A stretch of DNA of 48,521 bases. Source: Tetragenococcus solitarius NBRC 100494 (lineage in GTDB: Bacteria > Bacillota > Bacilli > Lactobacillales > Enterococcaceae). Below are positions 27,009 through 34,730 of the stretch, piece by piece; the stretch's first letter is position 1; the number at the start of each line of letters is the position of its first letter. The notes under the pieces are model-generated. The model did no database searches, was not told where the DNA came from, and saw only the letters and a list, made by a program, of their open reading frames with translations. Both the position numbers and the translations under genes were made by a program. Location: positions 1 through 48,521 of the forward strand of contig NZ_BCPY01000017.1 of NCBI RefSeq assembly GCF_001544195.1. The letters run 5' to 3'.

Positions 27009-27914
27009 TTATGATATAAATATGCCTATCGCATAGGTAACGACTTGTACCATTGATCCTACAGCGAGAATCTTGACTGCGCAGCGAAATGTTCGGCTTT
27101 TGACTTGTTCTTGCAAAAATAGCTTTGTCTGTCTATAAACAAACGGTACCGCTAAAAATGATAGCAATACGGTCCAAGGGGCTAGTCCCAAAATAAATGA
27201 AAGTAGAATGGCCATAAAAGCAACAATATTCATCCCAGCAAATAAGCGTAAGGCGTTTGGTTTTCCTATGTAATGAACTAACGTGTATCGCTCATTTTTT
27301 TCATCTTCTTCTTTATCACAAGTATTATTCGCTAACATTAAGTTGGCAATCCACATGGTATTTGGCAGTGCAATAATTACAATACCGAAAATTTCTGAAA
27401 AATTCCACTGAAATGCTTCAAATGTGTTGATATACACACAAATTAATGAAATCATAAACCCCATCGTAATACCAGAAAAAATTTCACCCACTGGTAAACT
27501 CGATAAAGGGCGTGGACCAGAAGAATAAAAAATACCAACCAAATAACAAAATAAGCCCATCCATAAAAGAGGCCAACCAACCACAAAAGCTAACGCAATA
27601 CCGATAAGGGCAGAAATAATAATCATTGCGACCATTATCCAAAATACGAAACGTAAGGAAAGATTTTCTCGACCAATAATATTGGTTTTTTCCTTATAAT
27701 CATGTCCTTGTTTTGCATGGCGATAGTCATTATAGTTATCTAAAATATCTACAGCCATATTAAAAATAAACATAGCTATAAAATAAATGACTACATAACC
27801 AAGGTGAATTGTGCCATAATGATACCAGCTATAACAAAGCCCAATTAGAAACGGCAAGACACTCGCTGTCTTAGCTTTCATTTCTACCAATTCTAAAAAT
27901 ACTGCTAACGACAT
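27009..27914 (-). CDS. menA: 1,4-dihydroxy-2-naphthoate polyprenyltransferase
   Basis: UbiA-family membrane enzyme that joins a polyprenyl chain to dihydroxynaphthoate to make demethylmenaquinone. About nine membrane helices. The first Asp-rich motif is in DNYNDYRHAKQGHD (about residues 60-73) and the second in NNTCDKEEDEKNERYT (about 195-210), both facing the cytosol. 301 aa is normal. ATG 27914 with AAAGGAT upstream. It is first gene of menA-ndh. No other men genes are in the window, so the ring precursor comes from genes elsewhere or from outside the cell. Confidence 0.92.
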   Translation of the reverse strand: MSLAVFLELVEMKAKTASVLPFLIGLCYSWYHYGTIHLGYVVIYFIAMFIFNMAVDILDNYNDYRHAKQGHDYKEKTNIIGRENLSLRFVFWIMVAMIIISALIGIALAFVVGWPLLWMGLFCYLVGIFYSSGPRPLSSLPVGEIFSGITMGFMISLICVYINTFEAFQWNFSEIFGIVIIALPNTMWIANLMLANNTCDKEEDEKNERYTLVHYIGKPNALRLFAGMNIVAFMAILLSFILGLAPWTVLLSFLAVPFVYRQTKLFLQEQVKSRTFRCAVKILAVGSMVQVVTYAIGIFIS

Positions 27915-28016
27915 TTTCTTATCCTTTCTTATTTTTACAGCATAAAAGTAGCCTTTTTGTCTAATAATAAGTTAGAATAGTTCTGTTATTATCAAACGTT
28001 GAAAGGAACGTACAAA

Positions 28017-28997
28017 ATGCTATCTTACTGGAATGATTATCCCACTATTCAAAATAAACTCCAAATCGTTTGCTCACTAATTGAAGAACAATTACAAGTG
28101 CGAAATAAAGATATACAAGAAACGCTCATTGACTTTGCCAAATCAGGCGGCAAATACCTGCGCCCAGCATACTTTCTTTTATTTGCTGAACTGGGAGATA
28201 CAACTAAGCAGAATCAAAAACAATTATTTAAAGTTGCTGCTTCCATTGAAATCCTCCATATGGCTTCTTTAATTCATGATGATATCGTCGATGATTCGCC
28301 ACTGCGTCGAGGCACAATCACAGTTCAGTCAAAATACGGTAAAGACATTGCAGTATATGCTGGGGACTTGTTATTTACTCAATTTTTTGAACTAATCACT
28401 CAAGCTATGAATGGTTCTTATTACCTAGGGATTAACGCAGCTTCTATGAAACGTCTTTTACTTGGTGAATTAGACCAAATGCATACACGTTTTAACCAAC
28501 AGGAAACCGTTGAAGACTACCTACGCAGCATTAATGGCAAGACGGCGGAATTATTTTGGTTAGCCTGCATACAAGGTGCTCATTTTGGCAAAACAGATAA
28601 AAAGATCGAAACTTTAGCCGGACAGATTGGCCGCAATGTCGGCATAGCCTTTCAGGTTTATGACGACATTTTAGATTATACCGCTGACCAGCATGATTTA
28701 CAAAAACCCATCTTAGAAGATTTAGCTCAAGGAGTGTATACTTTGCCCCTGATTTTTGCCAAGGAAGAAAAACCAGAAATTTTTGCCAGCTACTTAGCTA
28801 AAAAAAATGAGCTTTCCTTGGAAGAAGCACAAAAAGTCGCAGAACTTGTCGTTACTTATGGTGGAGTACAAAAAGCTAAAAAATTTGCACAAAATTATAC
28901 CCAAAACGCCTTACAAGATATTGAAAAGCTTCCTGAATCTCAGGCAAAAAAAGAAATCACTCACTTAACTAAACAGCTATTGCAACGTACGTTTTAG
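28017..28997 (+). CDS. polyprenyl diphosphate synthase (heptaprenyl/hexaprenyl type, large subunit-like)
   Basis: Makes the long prenyl chain used by MenA. Both aspartate-rich motifs are present: DDIVDD beginning at Asp88, and DDILD beginning at Asp216. GKYLRPAYFLL and the chain-length region precede the first motif. I choose ATG 28017, with AAAGGAA nine bases upstream, over a longer frame beginning at a TTG inside the Shine-Dalgarno region; this gives 326 aa. It is divergent from menA-ndh, which supports a quinone role. Chain length and whether a small subunit is needed cannot be told from sequence. Confidence 0.9.
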   Translation: MLSYWNDYPTIQNKLQIVCSLIEEQLQVRNKDIQETLIDFAKSGGKYLRPAYFLLFAELGDTTKQNQKQLFKVAASIEILHMASLIHDDIVDDSPLRRGTITVQSKYGKDIAVYAGDLLFTQFFELITQAMNGSYYLGINAASMKRLLLGELDQMHTRFNQQETVEDYLRSINGKTAELFWLACIQGAHFGKTDKKIETLAGQIGRNVGIAFQVYDDILDYTADQHDLQKPILEDLAQGVYTLPLIFAKEEKPEIFASYLAKKNELSLEEAQKVAELVVTYGGVQKAKKFAQNYTQNALQDIEKLPESQAKKEITHLTKQLLQRTF

Positions 28998-29001
28998 TTT
29001 G

Positions 29002-29040
29002 AAACTCTGGTAAGATTATAATCTTGTCAGAGTTTTTATT
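29002..29040 (+). terminator. terminator of the polyprenyl synthase gene
   Basis: AAACTCTG (29002-29009) pairs with CAGAGTTT (29028-29035), continued inward through two G-U pairs and AAGAT/ATCTT around a TATA loop. A T-rich tail follows. Confidence 0.88.
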
Positions 29041-29297
29041 TATATAACTTCAGCAACTATCTGATCCACCACATCTTTTTAATAACCACTCATTAAAATA
29101 ACAAACCATGCTTACATTTCTTCATCACAAAAATATTTGATTACCAAATTTCAAAAGACAATATAATTATAATTTATTAATAAAGTTTTTAACGAAGTAT
29201 TTTTTATAGTGCTATTCCTTTAAGTCTCCCGTTTATAAGAAATTTTAGGTTTGAGGAAGTTTATTAGAAAATAATTAAAAAATTTAATAGAATTTTC

Positions 29298-29326
29298 TGG
29301 AAATTATATAAAAAAGTTGCTATAAT
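29298..29326 (+). promoter_or_regulatory. promoter of the transglutaminase-like operon
   Basis: TGGAAA (29298-29303), 17-bp spacer, TATAAT (29321-29326), with TGC directly before the -10 (extended -10). Confidence 0.7.
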
Positions 29327-29363
29327 ACTGAAATATAACACTTATAGAAGAGAGGAATGTTAA

Positions 29364-30782
29364 TTGAAAGCTTATGAATTAAACGATATCAGCTATCTAT
29401 CCACTCCTTTGCCAGATGACATAACACGTGCAAAGGAAAATGGCGACTTCGCTTTTGCTGAAGAACTCATTTATGAAAAGCTTCATTTTTCTAAAACGAG
29501 CCAAATCTTAAAACAACGTTTGGAAGGTGAGTTAGCTGTTTTATCCGCCTTAAACGATGACCAATTTCCTTTTGATGAAAAACAAGCACAACAAAAATTA
29601 AACGATGCGTTTACCGAGGTAAAACCTCATGAAATCTGGGAACTTGTTCGCACCAATAACGTTGAATGGACTTACAAAAAGGGACAAGCTTATTTTCATC
29701 GCCGCTTTATTGAAAATTTGGTTAAAACAAGGCATGATTATTACGAGCGCTATCGTTACGAAGAAGAAAATAGTATCGATAATGAACGACAAACTGAGCT
29801 TGATGATAATGTAAGAAAAATGAAACACCTTGGTAATCGCAAAGCAAAAATCACCTTAAAACAAACGATTACTCCCAAGGATAAACTAACTGCTCAAGAA
29901 GGTCCGTTTCTTGCCCATTTGCCATTGCCGCGTGCCAATAGCCATATAAATAAGGCAAAGGTACTTTCTACGAAAGGGAAAGTTCTAGATATTGCGGATG
30001 TAACAGCTATTCAGCGTACGATTGCTTTTCAAACTGACAATAAAGATGATTTATTTTTTGAAGTAGAACATGAATACGAAATTGAAGCTACTTATCACGA
30101 TCTTTTCAAAGCCATGGAAACACAAAAAGATTTTCCTAAAGAGCTTTCTAATAAAGAAAAGCAAGAATTTCAAAATGAATTAAGCGAAAAAAGTCCACAT
30201 ATCCTGTTTACAGATTTCTTATATAAACTTTTAGCAGAAATTACTAGCGAAAAAATGAATTTAGTCGAAAAAGCTTATCGAATTTATGAATTTGTAACAA
30301 CAAAGGTAAATTACTCCTACATGAGGGAATACTTTACAATTCCAAACATCAGTGAGTACTGTGCTGTTAACCAAAAAGGGGATTGCGGGGTGCAGGCAAT
30401 TTTATTTATCACATTATGTCGTATGTCTGGTATTCCTGCAAAATGGGAATCCGGTTTATATATCTCCGAATACACTCAAGGTCCGCATGATTGGGCTAAG
30501 TTTTATTTACCAACCATTGGTTGGGTTTATGCCGATGCTTCATTTGGCGGTAGTGCTTACCGAGGGAATAACACCGAGCGCTGGAAATATTATTTTGGCA
30601 ACCTTGATGTATTCCGTCTACCAGCAAATGATGATATCCAAACTGATTTTTCGATCACTAAAAAGCAATTACGAGCCGATCCGATTGATAATCAAAGAGG
30701 AGAATTTGAAACAGCTCAACGTGGTTTTCGTTTTAATGAGTTGGATTGGAATGTTACTTTACTAGGGTTTGAGTTTTTATAA
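29364..30782 (+). CDS. transglutaminase-like (papain-fold) domain protein
   Basis: 472-residue protein with a C-terminal transglutaminase-like core. The catalytic triad is complete: Cys341 in GDCGVQA, His375 in HDWAKFY and Asp391 in YADASFGG. The N-terminal 300 residues are charged, helical and unlike anything I can name. No signal peptide or membrane helix is visible, so it is probably cytosolic. Bacterial members of this fold are usually peptidases or amidases rather than cross-linkers. Start TTG 29364, with AGAGAGGA upstream; the nearby ATG is out of frame. It is followed 34 bases later by an OppA-type lipoprotein gene in an apparent operon, which hints at a peptide substrate. Confidence 0.85.
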   Translation: MKAYELNDISYLSTPLPDDITRAKENGDFAFAEELIYEKLHFSKTSQILKQRLEGELAVLSALNDDQFPFDEKQAQQKLNDAFTEVKPHEIWELVRTNNVEWTYKKGQAYFHRRFIENLVKTRHDYYERYRYEEENSIDNERQTELDDNVRKMKHLGNRKAKITLKQTITPKDKLTAQEGPFLAHLPLPRANSHINKAKVLSTKGKVLDIADVTAIQRTIAFQTDNKDDLFFEVEHEYEIEATYHDLFKAMETQKDFPKELSNKEKQEFQNELSEKSPHILFTDFLYKLLAEITSEKMNLVEKAYRIYEFVTTKVNYSYMREYFTIPNISEYCAVNQKGDCGVQAILFITLCRMSGIPAKWESGLYISEYTQGPHDWAKFYLPTIGWVYADASFGGSAYRGNNTERWKYYFGNLDVFRLPANDDIQTDFSITKKQLRADPIDNQRGEFETAQRGFRFNELDWNVTLLGFEFL

Positions 30783-30816
30783 AAATAGCTTAACCAAATG
30801 AAAAGGGGGAACTTCA

Positions 30817-32460
30817 ATGAAAAAGAAAATAATGTTGGTTTGTGCAAGTTTTATAGTAGGTATCAGCCTTGCTGGTTGTACAACTGGCCAAGGCTCAGAA
30901 GATGCTAATAATTCCGATAACAAGACAAAAGCTGTCAATCTAATGGAAACCAATGAAGTCGCCTCTATGAACACGCTGGTAACACAAGATACAGGCAGTA
31001 TCAATACACAAGTACATGTTTTTGAAGGTTTATATAGAATCGACGAAAACAACGAAGTGGTCCCAGCCGTAGCAAAAGAGATGCCAAAAATTTCTGAAGA
31101 CGGCAAAACCTATACCATTCAATTACGTGATGATGCTAATTGGAGTAACGGAGATCCGGTTACCGCAGATGATTTTGTTTATGCTTGGCAACGATTAGCC
31201 ACTCCGGAAAATGAAGCAAATTATATGTTTCTACTCGATGGAACAGTTGTAAATGGATCCGATATTATTAATGATGGAATGGATCCAAAAAAATTAGGGG
31301 TAAAAGCAGTGAATGATAAAGAATTAGAAGTACAGTTGGAAAAACCTGTCCCTTATTTTACTTCTTTGATGACTTTTCCACCGTTTTTCCCACAAAATGA
31401 AGAATTTGTTGAAAAATATGGAAAAGAATACGGAAATGACAGCGAAAAGATTCTATCTAATGGCGCTTTTAACATGAAAAACTGGGATCAGTCTTCCATG
31501 GAGTGGGACTTAGAAAAAAATCCAGAATATTATGATGCTGATAAAGTAAAATTAGATAACGTCCATGTAGATGTAATCAAAGAAGCAGGAACTGCGTTTA
31601 ATCTATTCCAAAGCGGTGAACTAGACCAAGCGGAAATTTTTGGCGAACATGTAAAACAAAACGAAAATAACCCTGACTTGCAAAAAGTGCCAGATTCTAA
31701 AGTATTCTATTTTAAAATGAACCAAAAATCAGAGGGTAAAGACACTATTTTTGCTAACAGTGACGTTCGAAAAGCACTGGCTTATGCTATTGACAAAGAA
31801 GGCATCGTTGATGACGTATTAGCAGATGGTTCGACAGCAAGCTATGGCTATATTCCAAAAGATTTTGTAAAAAATCCGGAAACAGATGCAGATTTTCGTG
31901 AAGATGCCGGAGATTTGATGAAAACGGATAAGGAAAAGGCTAAAGAACATTGGGAAAAAGCTAAAGAAGAAATCGGTGATAATATCACTATTGAACTGTT
32001 AACATCTGATGAAGATGATGAGAAAAAAGTAGCAGAAACCGTTCAATATCAATTACAAAAAGCTCTTCCTGGATTAAAGTTTGAAGTCAAATCTGTTCCT
32101 TTGAATAATTCAATTGAATTAACTCGTAACAGTGAATATGAACTTGCCATCGGACGTTGGGGACCTGATTACCAAGACCCAATGACGTATTTAGAATCAT
32201 TGCGTTCTCCAAATAATACAAACTATGAAAGTGATAAGTATAATGAACTTTTAGATAAGATTACAAACGAGTATGGTAATGAGCCTGAAAAACGATGGAA
32301 AGCCATGATCGAAGCGGAAAAAACATTAGTCGAAGACGATACCGCCATTGTTCCATTGTATCAACAAACACGTTCCTTATTAGTGAAAGATAACCTAAAA
32401 GGGATTTATTATCCTAATTTCGGTGCTTCTACTATTTTCAAATACGCTACTTATAAGTAA
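30817..32460 (+). CDS. oligopeptide ABC transporter substrate-binding lipoprotein (OppA-like)
   Basis: Extracellular lipoprotein of the SBP-bac-5 family that captures oligopeptides for an Opp-type importer. Signal peptide with lipobox LAGC (Cys about residue 21). Family blocks seen: YTIQLRDDANWSNGDPVTADDFVYAWQR, MTFPPFFPQNEEFVEKYGK, and VRKALAYAIDKEGIVDDVL. 547 aa is normal. No permease or ATPase genes are adjacent, so it must share a transporter encoded elsewhere. It is downstream of the transglutaminase-like gene with no terminator between. Confidence 0.92.
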   Translation: MKKKIMLVCASFIVGISLAGCTTGQGSEDANNSDNKTKAVNLMETNEVASMNTLVTQDTGSINTQVHVFEGLYRIDENNEVVPAVAKEMPKISEDGKTYTIQLRDDANWSNGDPVTADDFVYAWQRLATPENEANYMFLLDGTVVNGSDIINDGMDPKKLGVKAVNDKELEVQLEKPVPYFTSLMTFPPFFPQNEEFVEKYGKEYGNDSEKILSNGAFNMKNWDQSSMEWDLEKNPEYYDADKVKLDNVHVDVIKEAGTAFNLFQSGELDQAEIFGEHVKQNENNPDLQKVPDSKVFYFKMNQKSEGKDTIFANSDVRKALAYAIDKEGIVDDVLADGSTASYGYIPKDFVKNPETDADFREDAGDLMKTDKEKAKEHWEKAKEEIGDNITIELLTSDEDDEKKVAETVQYQLQKALPGLKFEVKSVPLNNSIELTRNSEYELAIGRWGPDYQDPMTYLESLRSPNNTNYESDKYNELLDKITNEYGNEPEKRWKAMIEAEKTLVEDDTAIVPLYQQTRSLLVKDNLKGIYYPNFGASTIFKYATYK

Positions 32461-32497
32461 GTCAAGCACAAAAAGGATTGTAAGGTAAGTATAAATT

Positions 32498-32592
32498 AAA
32501 CAAAAATATCCGAACTATATTTGCTGTGATTTGCGGTCATGTATTTACAACGAATGACCGCAATCTCTCTATAGGGTTCGGATATTTTGTTT
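32498..32592. repeat. second copy of the inverted-repeat intergenic element, no tandem array
   Basis: Outer arms at 32498-32519 and 32570-32592 share the core ATATCCGAACTATA with the element at 25408-25758. A second, perfect inner hairpin is TTGCGGTCAT (32531-32540) / ATGACCGCAA (32554-32563). The segment GCAATCTCTC before the right arm is shared between the two elements. It lies right after the OppA-like gene and may also act as a terminator. Confidence 0.85.
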
Positions 32593-32641
32593 ATCAAAAG
32601 GATTTAGGGACTAATTTCTTTTATATATCCTTATAAATATA

Positions 32642-32690
32642 AAACCTTCTGAAGAAAATGAGACTTTTTCTCCAGAAGGTTATTTTCATT
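32642..32690. terminator. bidirectional terminator between the OppA-like and NusG-II genes
   Basis: AACCTTCTG (32642-32650) / CAGAAGGTT (32672-32680), with inner AGAAAA/TTTTCT pairing. A T-rich tail follows on the plus strand and an AT-rich tail on the minus strand. Confidence 0.85.
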
Positions 32691-32694
32691 TTAT

Positions 32695-33126
32695 TTAATA
32701 AATATAGCTATCTTCAGCATCTTCTTGATAAATCTCTATCACTAACTTATGTGGAAGACAAATACTTGTTTGACCGGGCTCAGAAATCCAACCTGTTCGG
32801 ACCGCAATTTGGTCCGGACTATTATCTTCTTTTACGCGTGCTCTTCCATCTTTGACTTCAACAATATTGTACTTGCCTTTGGCCGGATGATATGTCTTTT
32901 TGACCGAATTTTCTTTATCTAAAGAGAAACGATCCACTTCTTGTCCATCAATACGAACAACAGCATATTTTTCTGCTGTCTCTTCTGCTTGACCTTGGTC
33001 TTGCTGAAAATAAAAAATAACAGCTGGAAGAAAAGATGCAATCACTAAAATACCAATAATAATCACATCTCCTATTTTCATATGTGCTTTATGAGCAATA
33101 TCTTTAAATCCTTCTTTTTTAGACAA
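32695..33126 (-). CDS. NusG domain II-containing membrane protein
   Basis: A basic N terminus and one membrane helix (about residues 19-37, VIIIGILVIASFLPAVIFYF) are followed by an extracellular NusG domain II-like beta domain (about 50-140, with AVVRIDGQEVDRFSL and GWISEPGQTSICLPHKLVIEI). The family is common in Firmicutes, often near quinone or Gx transporter genes; function is unknown. I choose TTG 33126, with GGAGAGG about eight bases upstream, over the longer frame to 33162. This gives 143 aa. It has its own promoter, and a site resembling an AdcR box lies just after the predicted transcription start. Confidence 0.82.
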   Translation of the reverse strand: MSKKEGFKDIAHKAHMKIGDVIIIGILVIASFLPAVIFYFQQDQGQAEETAEKYAVVRIDGQEVDRFSLDKENSVKKTYHPAKGKYNIVEVKDGRARVKEDNSPDQIAVRTGWISEPGQTSICLPHKLVIEIYQEDAEDSYIY

Positions 33127-33204
33127 TGTATATACCTCTCCTGAATGACCAAACATCAACAAAATTAGAAGCTTCAGCGACTATAGGTATTACAAGGACA
33201 GCTG

Positions 33205-33216
33205 GAAACTAGTTAA
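33205..33216 (-). promoter_or_regulatory. AdcR-box-like sequence
   Basis: Minus strand TTAACTAGTTTC matches 10 of 12 positions of the streptococcal AdcR zinc box TTAACYRGTTAA. It lies between the promoter and the start of the NusG-II gene. Single occurrence, so weak evidence. Confidence 0.25.
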
Positions 33217-33234
33217 CTAAGATGTTTTAACTTT

Positions 33235-33263
33235 ATAATACTTACCATGAAGTACAAAATCAA
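33235..33263 (-). promoter_or_regulatory. promoter of the NusG-II gene
   Basis: Minus strand TTGATT (33263-33258), 17-bp spacer, TATTAT (33240-33235). Confidence 0.6.
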
Positions 33264-33333
33264 TTGTAGCATATATTGACTTAATGAAGGTTTTAAAAAT
33301 AGACATTTACACTCTCTGATTAAAATAAGTTTT

Positions 33334-34323
33334 TTATTCTTCTGACTCTTCCGGCTGAATTTCCTTTCCTTTAGTATCTGTTGTTTTTTCTAAAGCCTTT
33401 AAGTTATCTTTCATTACAGAAATATAATCTTCTCCATGATCTATTTGTTCATCTGTTAGACTTTCTAATGGGTTTAATACTTCCAATTTCACGCCTACTT
33501 CATCTGCTAATGTCTTTGCTATTTTATCAGAAGCATTTTTTTCAAAGTAAATATAATGGATATTATTGTCTTCCACATAGTCTTTTAATTCTGCCAAACG
33601 TTCTGGGCTAGGTTCTTCATCTGGAGACAATCCTGAAATAGCTAGCTGATTCAAATCATATTCATTTGCCAAATAACCAAAAGCAGCATGCTGAGTGACA
33701 AAACTTTTTTGTGGTGCATTGGAAAGACTTTCTTCGTATTCTTTATCCAGATCTTCCAGTTCTTTTACATAATTTTCTGCATTTTCTTCAAAAGCCTCTT
33801 GTTTTTCAGGATAGTCCTTGCTTAATTGTTTGCTAATCGCTTCAACTTCTTTGATTGCTAACTTAGGATCTATCCATGTATGAGGATCATATTCATGAGA
33901 ATGACGATGTTCGTCCTCAGATTCATGCTCATCACTAGCTGCCGTTAGCTTAATTCCTTCAGTCCCTTTAATAATGTTAGGTTTGCCTTTTTCCCAGCCC
34001 TCAACAGTGTCAGGCACCCAAGTTTCCATATTCTCATTATGATAAACAAAAGCATCCGCATCTTGTATCTGAGCAATTTGCTTGGCAGAAGGCTCAAAAT
34101 CGTGCGGCTCTGTGCCCGCTGGAATCAATAGCTCAACATCGCCTTCATCCCCTACAACGTTTTGAGTAAAATCGTATATTGGGTAAAAAGTGGTAATAAT
34201 TGAAAGCTTCTCATCATTGTTTTCTCCAGCTCCTTCAGACTCATTTCTCGAATTACTCCCACAAGCAGCTAATGTACTTCCAGCCAGCAAAGTAAATAAT
34301 GTCAACCAAATTTTTTTTTTCAT
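33334..34323 (-). CDS. adcA: zinc ABC transporter substrate-binding lipoprotein
   Basis: Extracellular zinc-capturing lipoprotein (cluster A-I, ZnuA/AdcA type). Signal peptide with lipobox LAAC (Cys about residue 21). A His/Glu-rich loop (DEHESEDEHRHSHEYDPHTW, about 133-152) between the first metal ligands is typical of zinc rather than manganese binders. Further ligands are expected in FVTQHAAFGYLA and near the C terminus. 329 aa without the C-terminal ZinT domain that some AdcA proteins carry. The ABC permease and ATPase genes are not in the window. It lies 18 bases after a 37-codon gene, and both follow a good promoter with a Zur-like palindrome. Confidence 0.92.
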   Translation of the reverse strand: MKKKIWLTLFTLLAGSTLAACGSNSRNESEGAGENNDEKLSIITTFYPIYDFTQNVVGDEGDVELLIPAGTEPHDFEPSAKQIAQIQDADAFVYHNENMETWVPDTVEGWEKGKPNIIKGTEGIKLTAASDEHESEDEHRHSHEYDPHTWIDPKLAIKEVEAISKQLSKDYPEKQEAFEENAENYVKELEDLDKEYEESLSNAPQKSFVTQHAAFGYLANEYDLNQLAISGLSPDEEPSPERLAELKDYVEDNNIHYIYFEKNASDKIAKTLADEVGVKLEVLNPLESLTDEQIDHGEDYISVMKDNLKALEKTTDTKGKEIQPEESEE

Positions 34324-34341
34324 CTTAACCCCTCATAAAAA

Positions 34342-34455
34342 TTATTTGTTTTTATTATACTTACGTGTATGAATAATTTTTAACGCCCGTTTCCTGGTCT
34401 TGATATTTGGACTTTTCATACGTCGATAAGCACTACTTACGTCTACTTTTTCCAT
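34342..34455 (-). CDS. small basic protein upstream of adcA (putative metal homeostasis protein)
   Basis: 37-residue, highly basic protein beginning MEKVDVSSAYRRMKSPN and ending in a Lys/Arg/Asn-rich tail. The start at ATG 34455 is strongly supported by GGGAGGG four bases upstream; a longer frame to 34620 has no ribosome binding site and begins within the promoter. I recall a short family annotated as putative metal homeostasis protein in lactobacilli and enterococci with the same SSAYRRMKSPNIKTRKRALKI core, but the function is unproven. It is 18 bases before adcA in the same operon, which is consistent with a zinc role. Confidence 0.72.
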   Translation of the reverse strand: MEKVDVSSAYRRMKSPNIKTRKRALKIIHTRKYNKNK

Positions 34456-34537
34456 TTTTCCCTCCCACAAATAGCCTCCATATTTCCATTGAAAAGCTTT
34501 ATTTGTAAATTTTACCTTTTTGCTATAACTCGCAAAA

Positions 34538-34550
34538 CGAAATTGTTTCG
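34538..34550. promoter_or_regulatory. Zur-like palindrome in the adcA operon leader
   Basis: CGAAA-TTG-TTTCG, just after the predicted transcription start. The 15-mer on the minus strand, TCGAAACAATTTCGT, agrees with 11 of 14 fixed positions of the Bacillus Zur core TCGTAATNATTACGA. Position and gene content fit zinc repression; binding is inferred. Confidence 0.4.
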
Positions 34551-34564
34551 ATTTGATATTAAAT

Positions 34565-34593
34565 AATCTAGCAAAAAGAAAAATGATTGTCAA
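34565..34593 (-). promoter_or_regulatory. promoter of the adcA operon
   Basis: Minus strand TTGACA (34593-34588), 17-bp spacer, TAGATT (34570-34565), with TGC before the -10. Leader of about 104 bases to the small gene. Confidence 0.8.
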
Positions 34594-34596
34594 CAT

Positions 34597-34626
34597 AAAA
34601 AAACATGAAATTTTTTTCATGTTTTT
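34597..34626. terminator. hairpin terminator upstream of the adcA promoter
   Basis: AAAAACATGAAA (34599-34610) / TTTCATGTTTTT (34615-34626), TTTT loop, with A- and T-runs on both sides. On the minus strand it insulates the adcA promoter from the cyd operon. Confidence 0.75.
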
Positions 34627-34677
34627 ATCTATTCCTATGTTTTCCGTCTTTAGAAAAGAATTGTTTAAATAAATAAC

Positions 34678-34709
34678 AAAAAGACCAGAAGCTCTTCTCC
34701 TTTCTGGCC
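34678..34709 (-). terminator. terminator of the cydABDC operon
   Basis: Minus strand GGCCAGAA (34709-34702) pairs with TTCTGGTC (34690-34683), 8 bp with one G-U, 11-base loop, followed by T5. It lies 22 bases past the cydC stop. Confidence 0.85.
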
Positions 34710-34730
34710 TTAAATGGAATAATATCTCTC

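Larger units (their letters stand above)
28998..29363. other. AT-rich intergenic region between the polyprenyl synthase and transglutaminase-like genes
   Basis: 366 bp. It holds the terminator at 29002-29040 and the promoter at 29298-29326. In between (about 29041-29290) I see no gene, repeat or clear structure. Confidence 0.6.

Noticed and set aside
34456-34620. N-terminal extension of the small adcA-upstream protein to 92 residues.
   Set aside because: The extension runs through the predicted promoter and leader and lacks a ribosome binding site, whereas the internal ATG has a very strong one.
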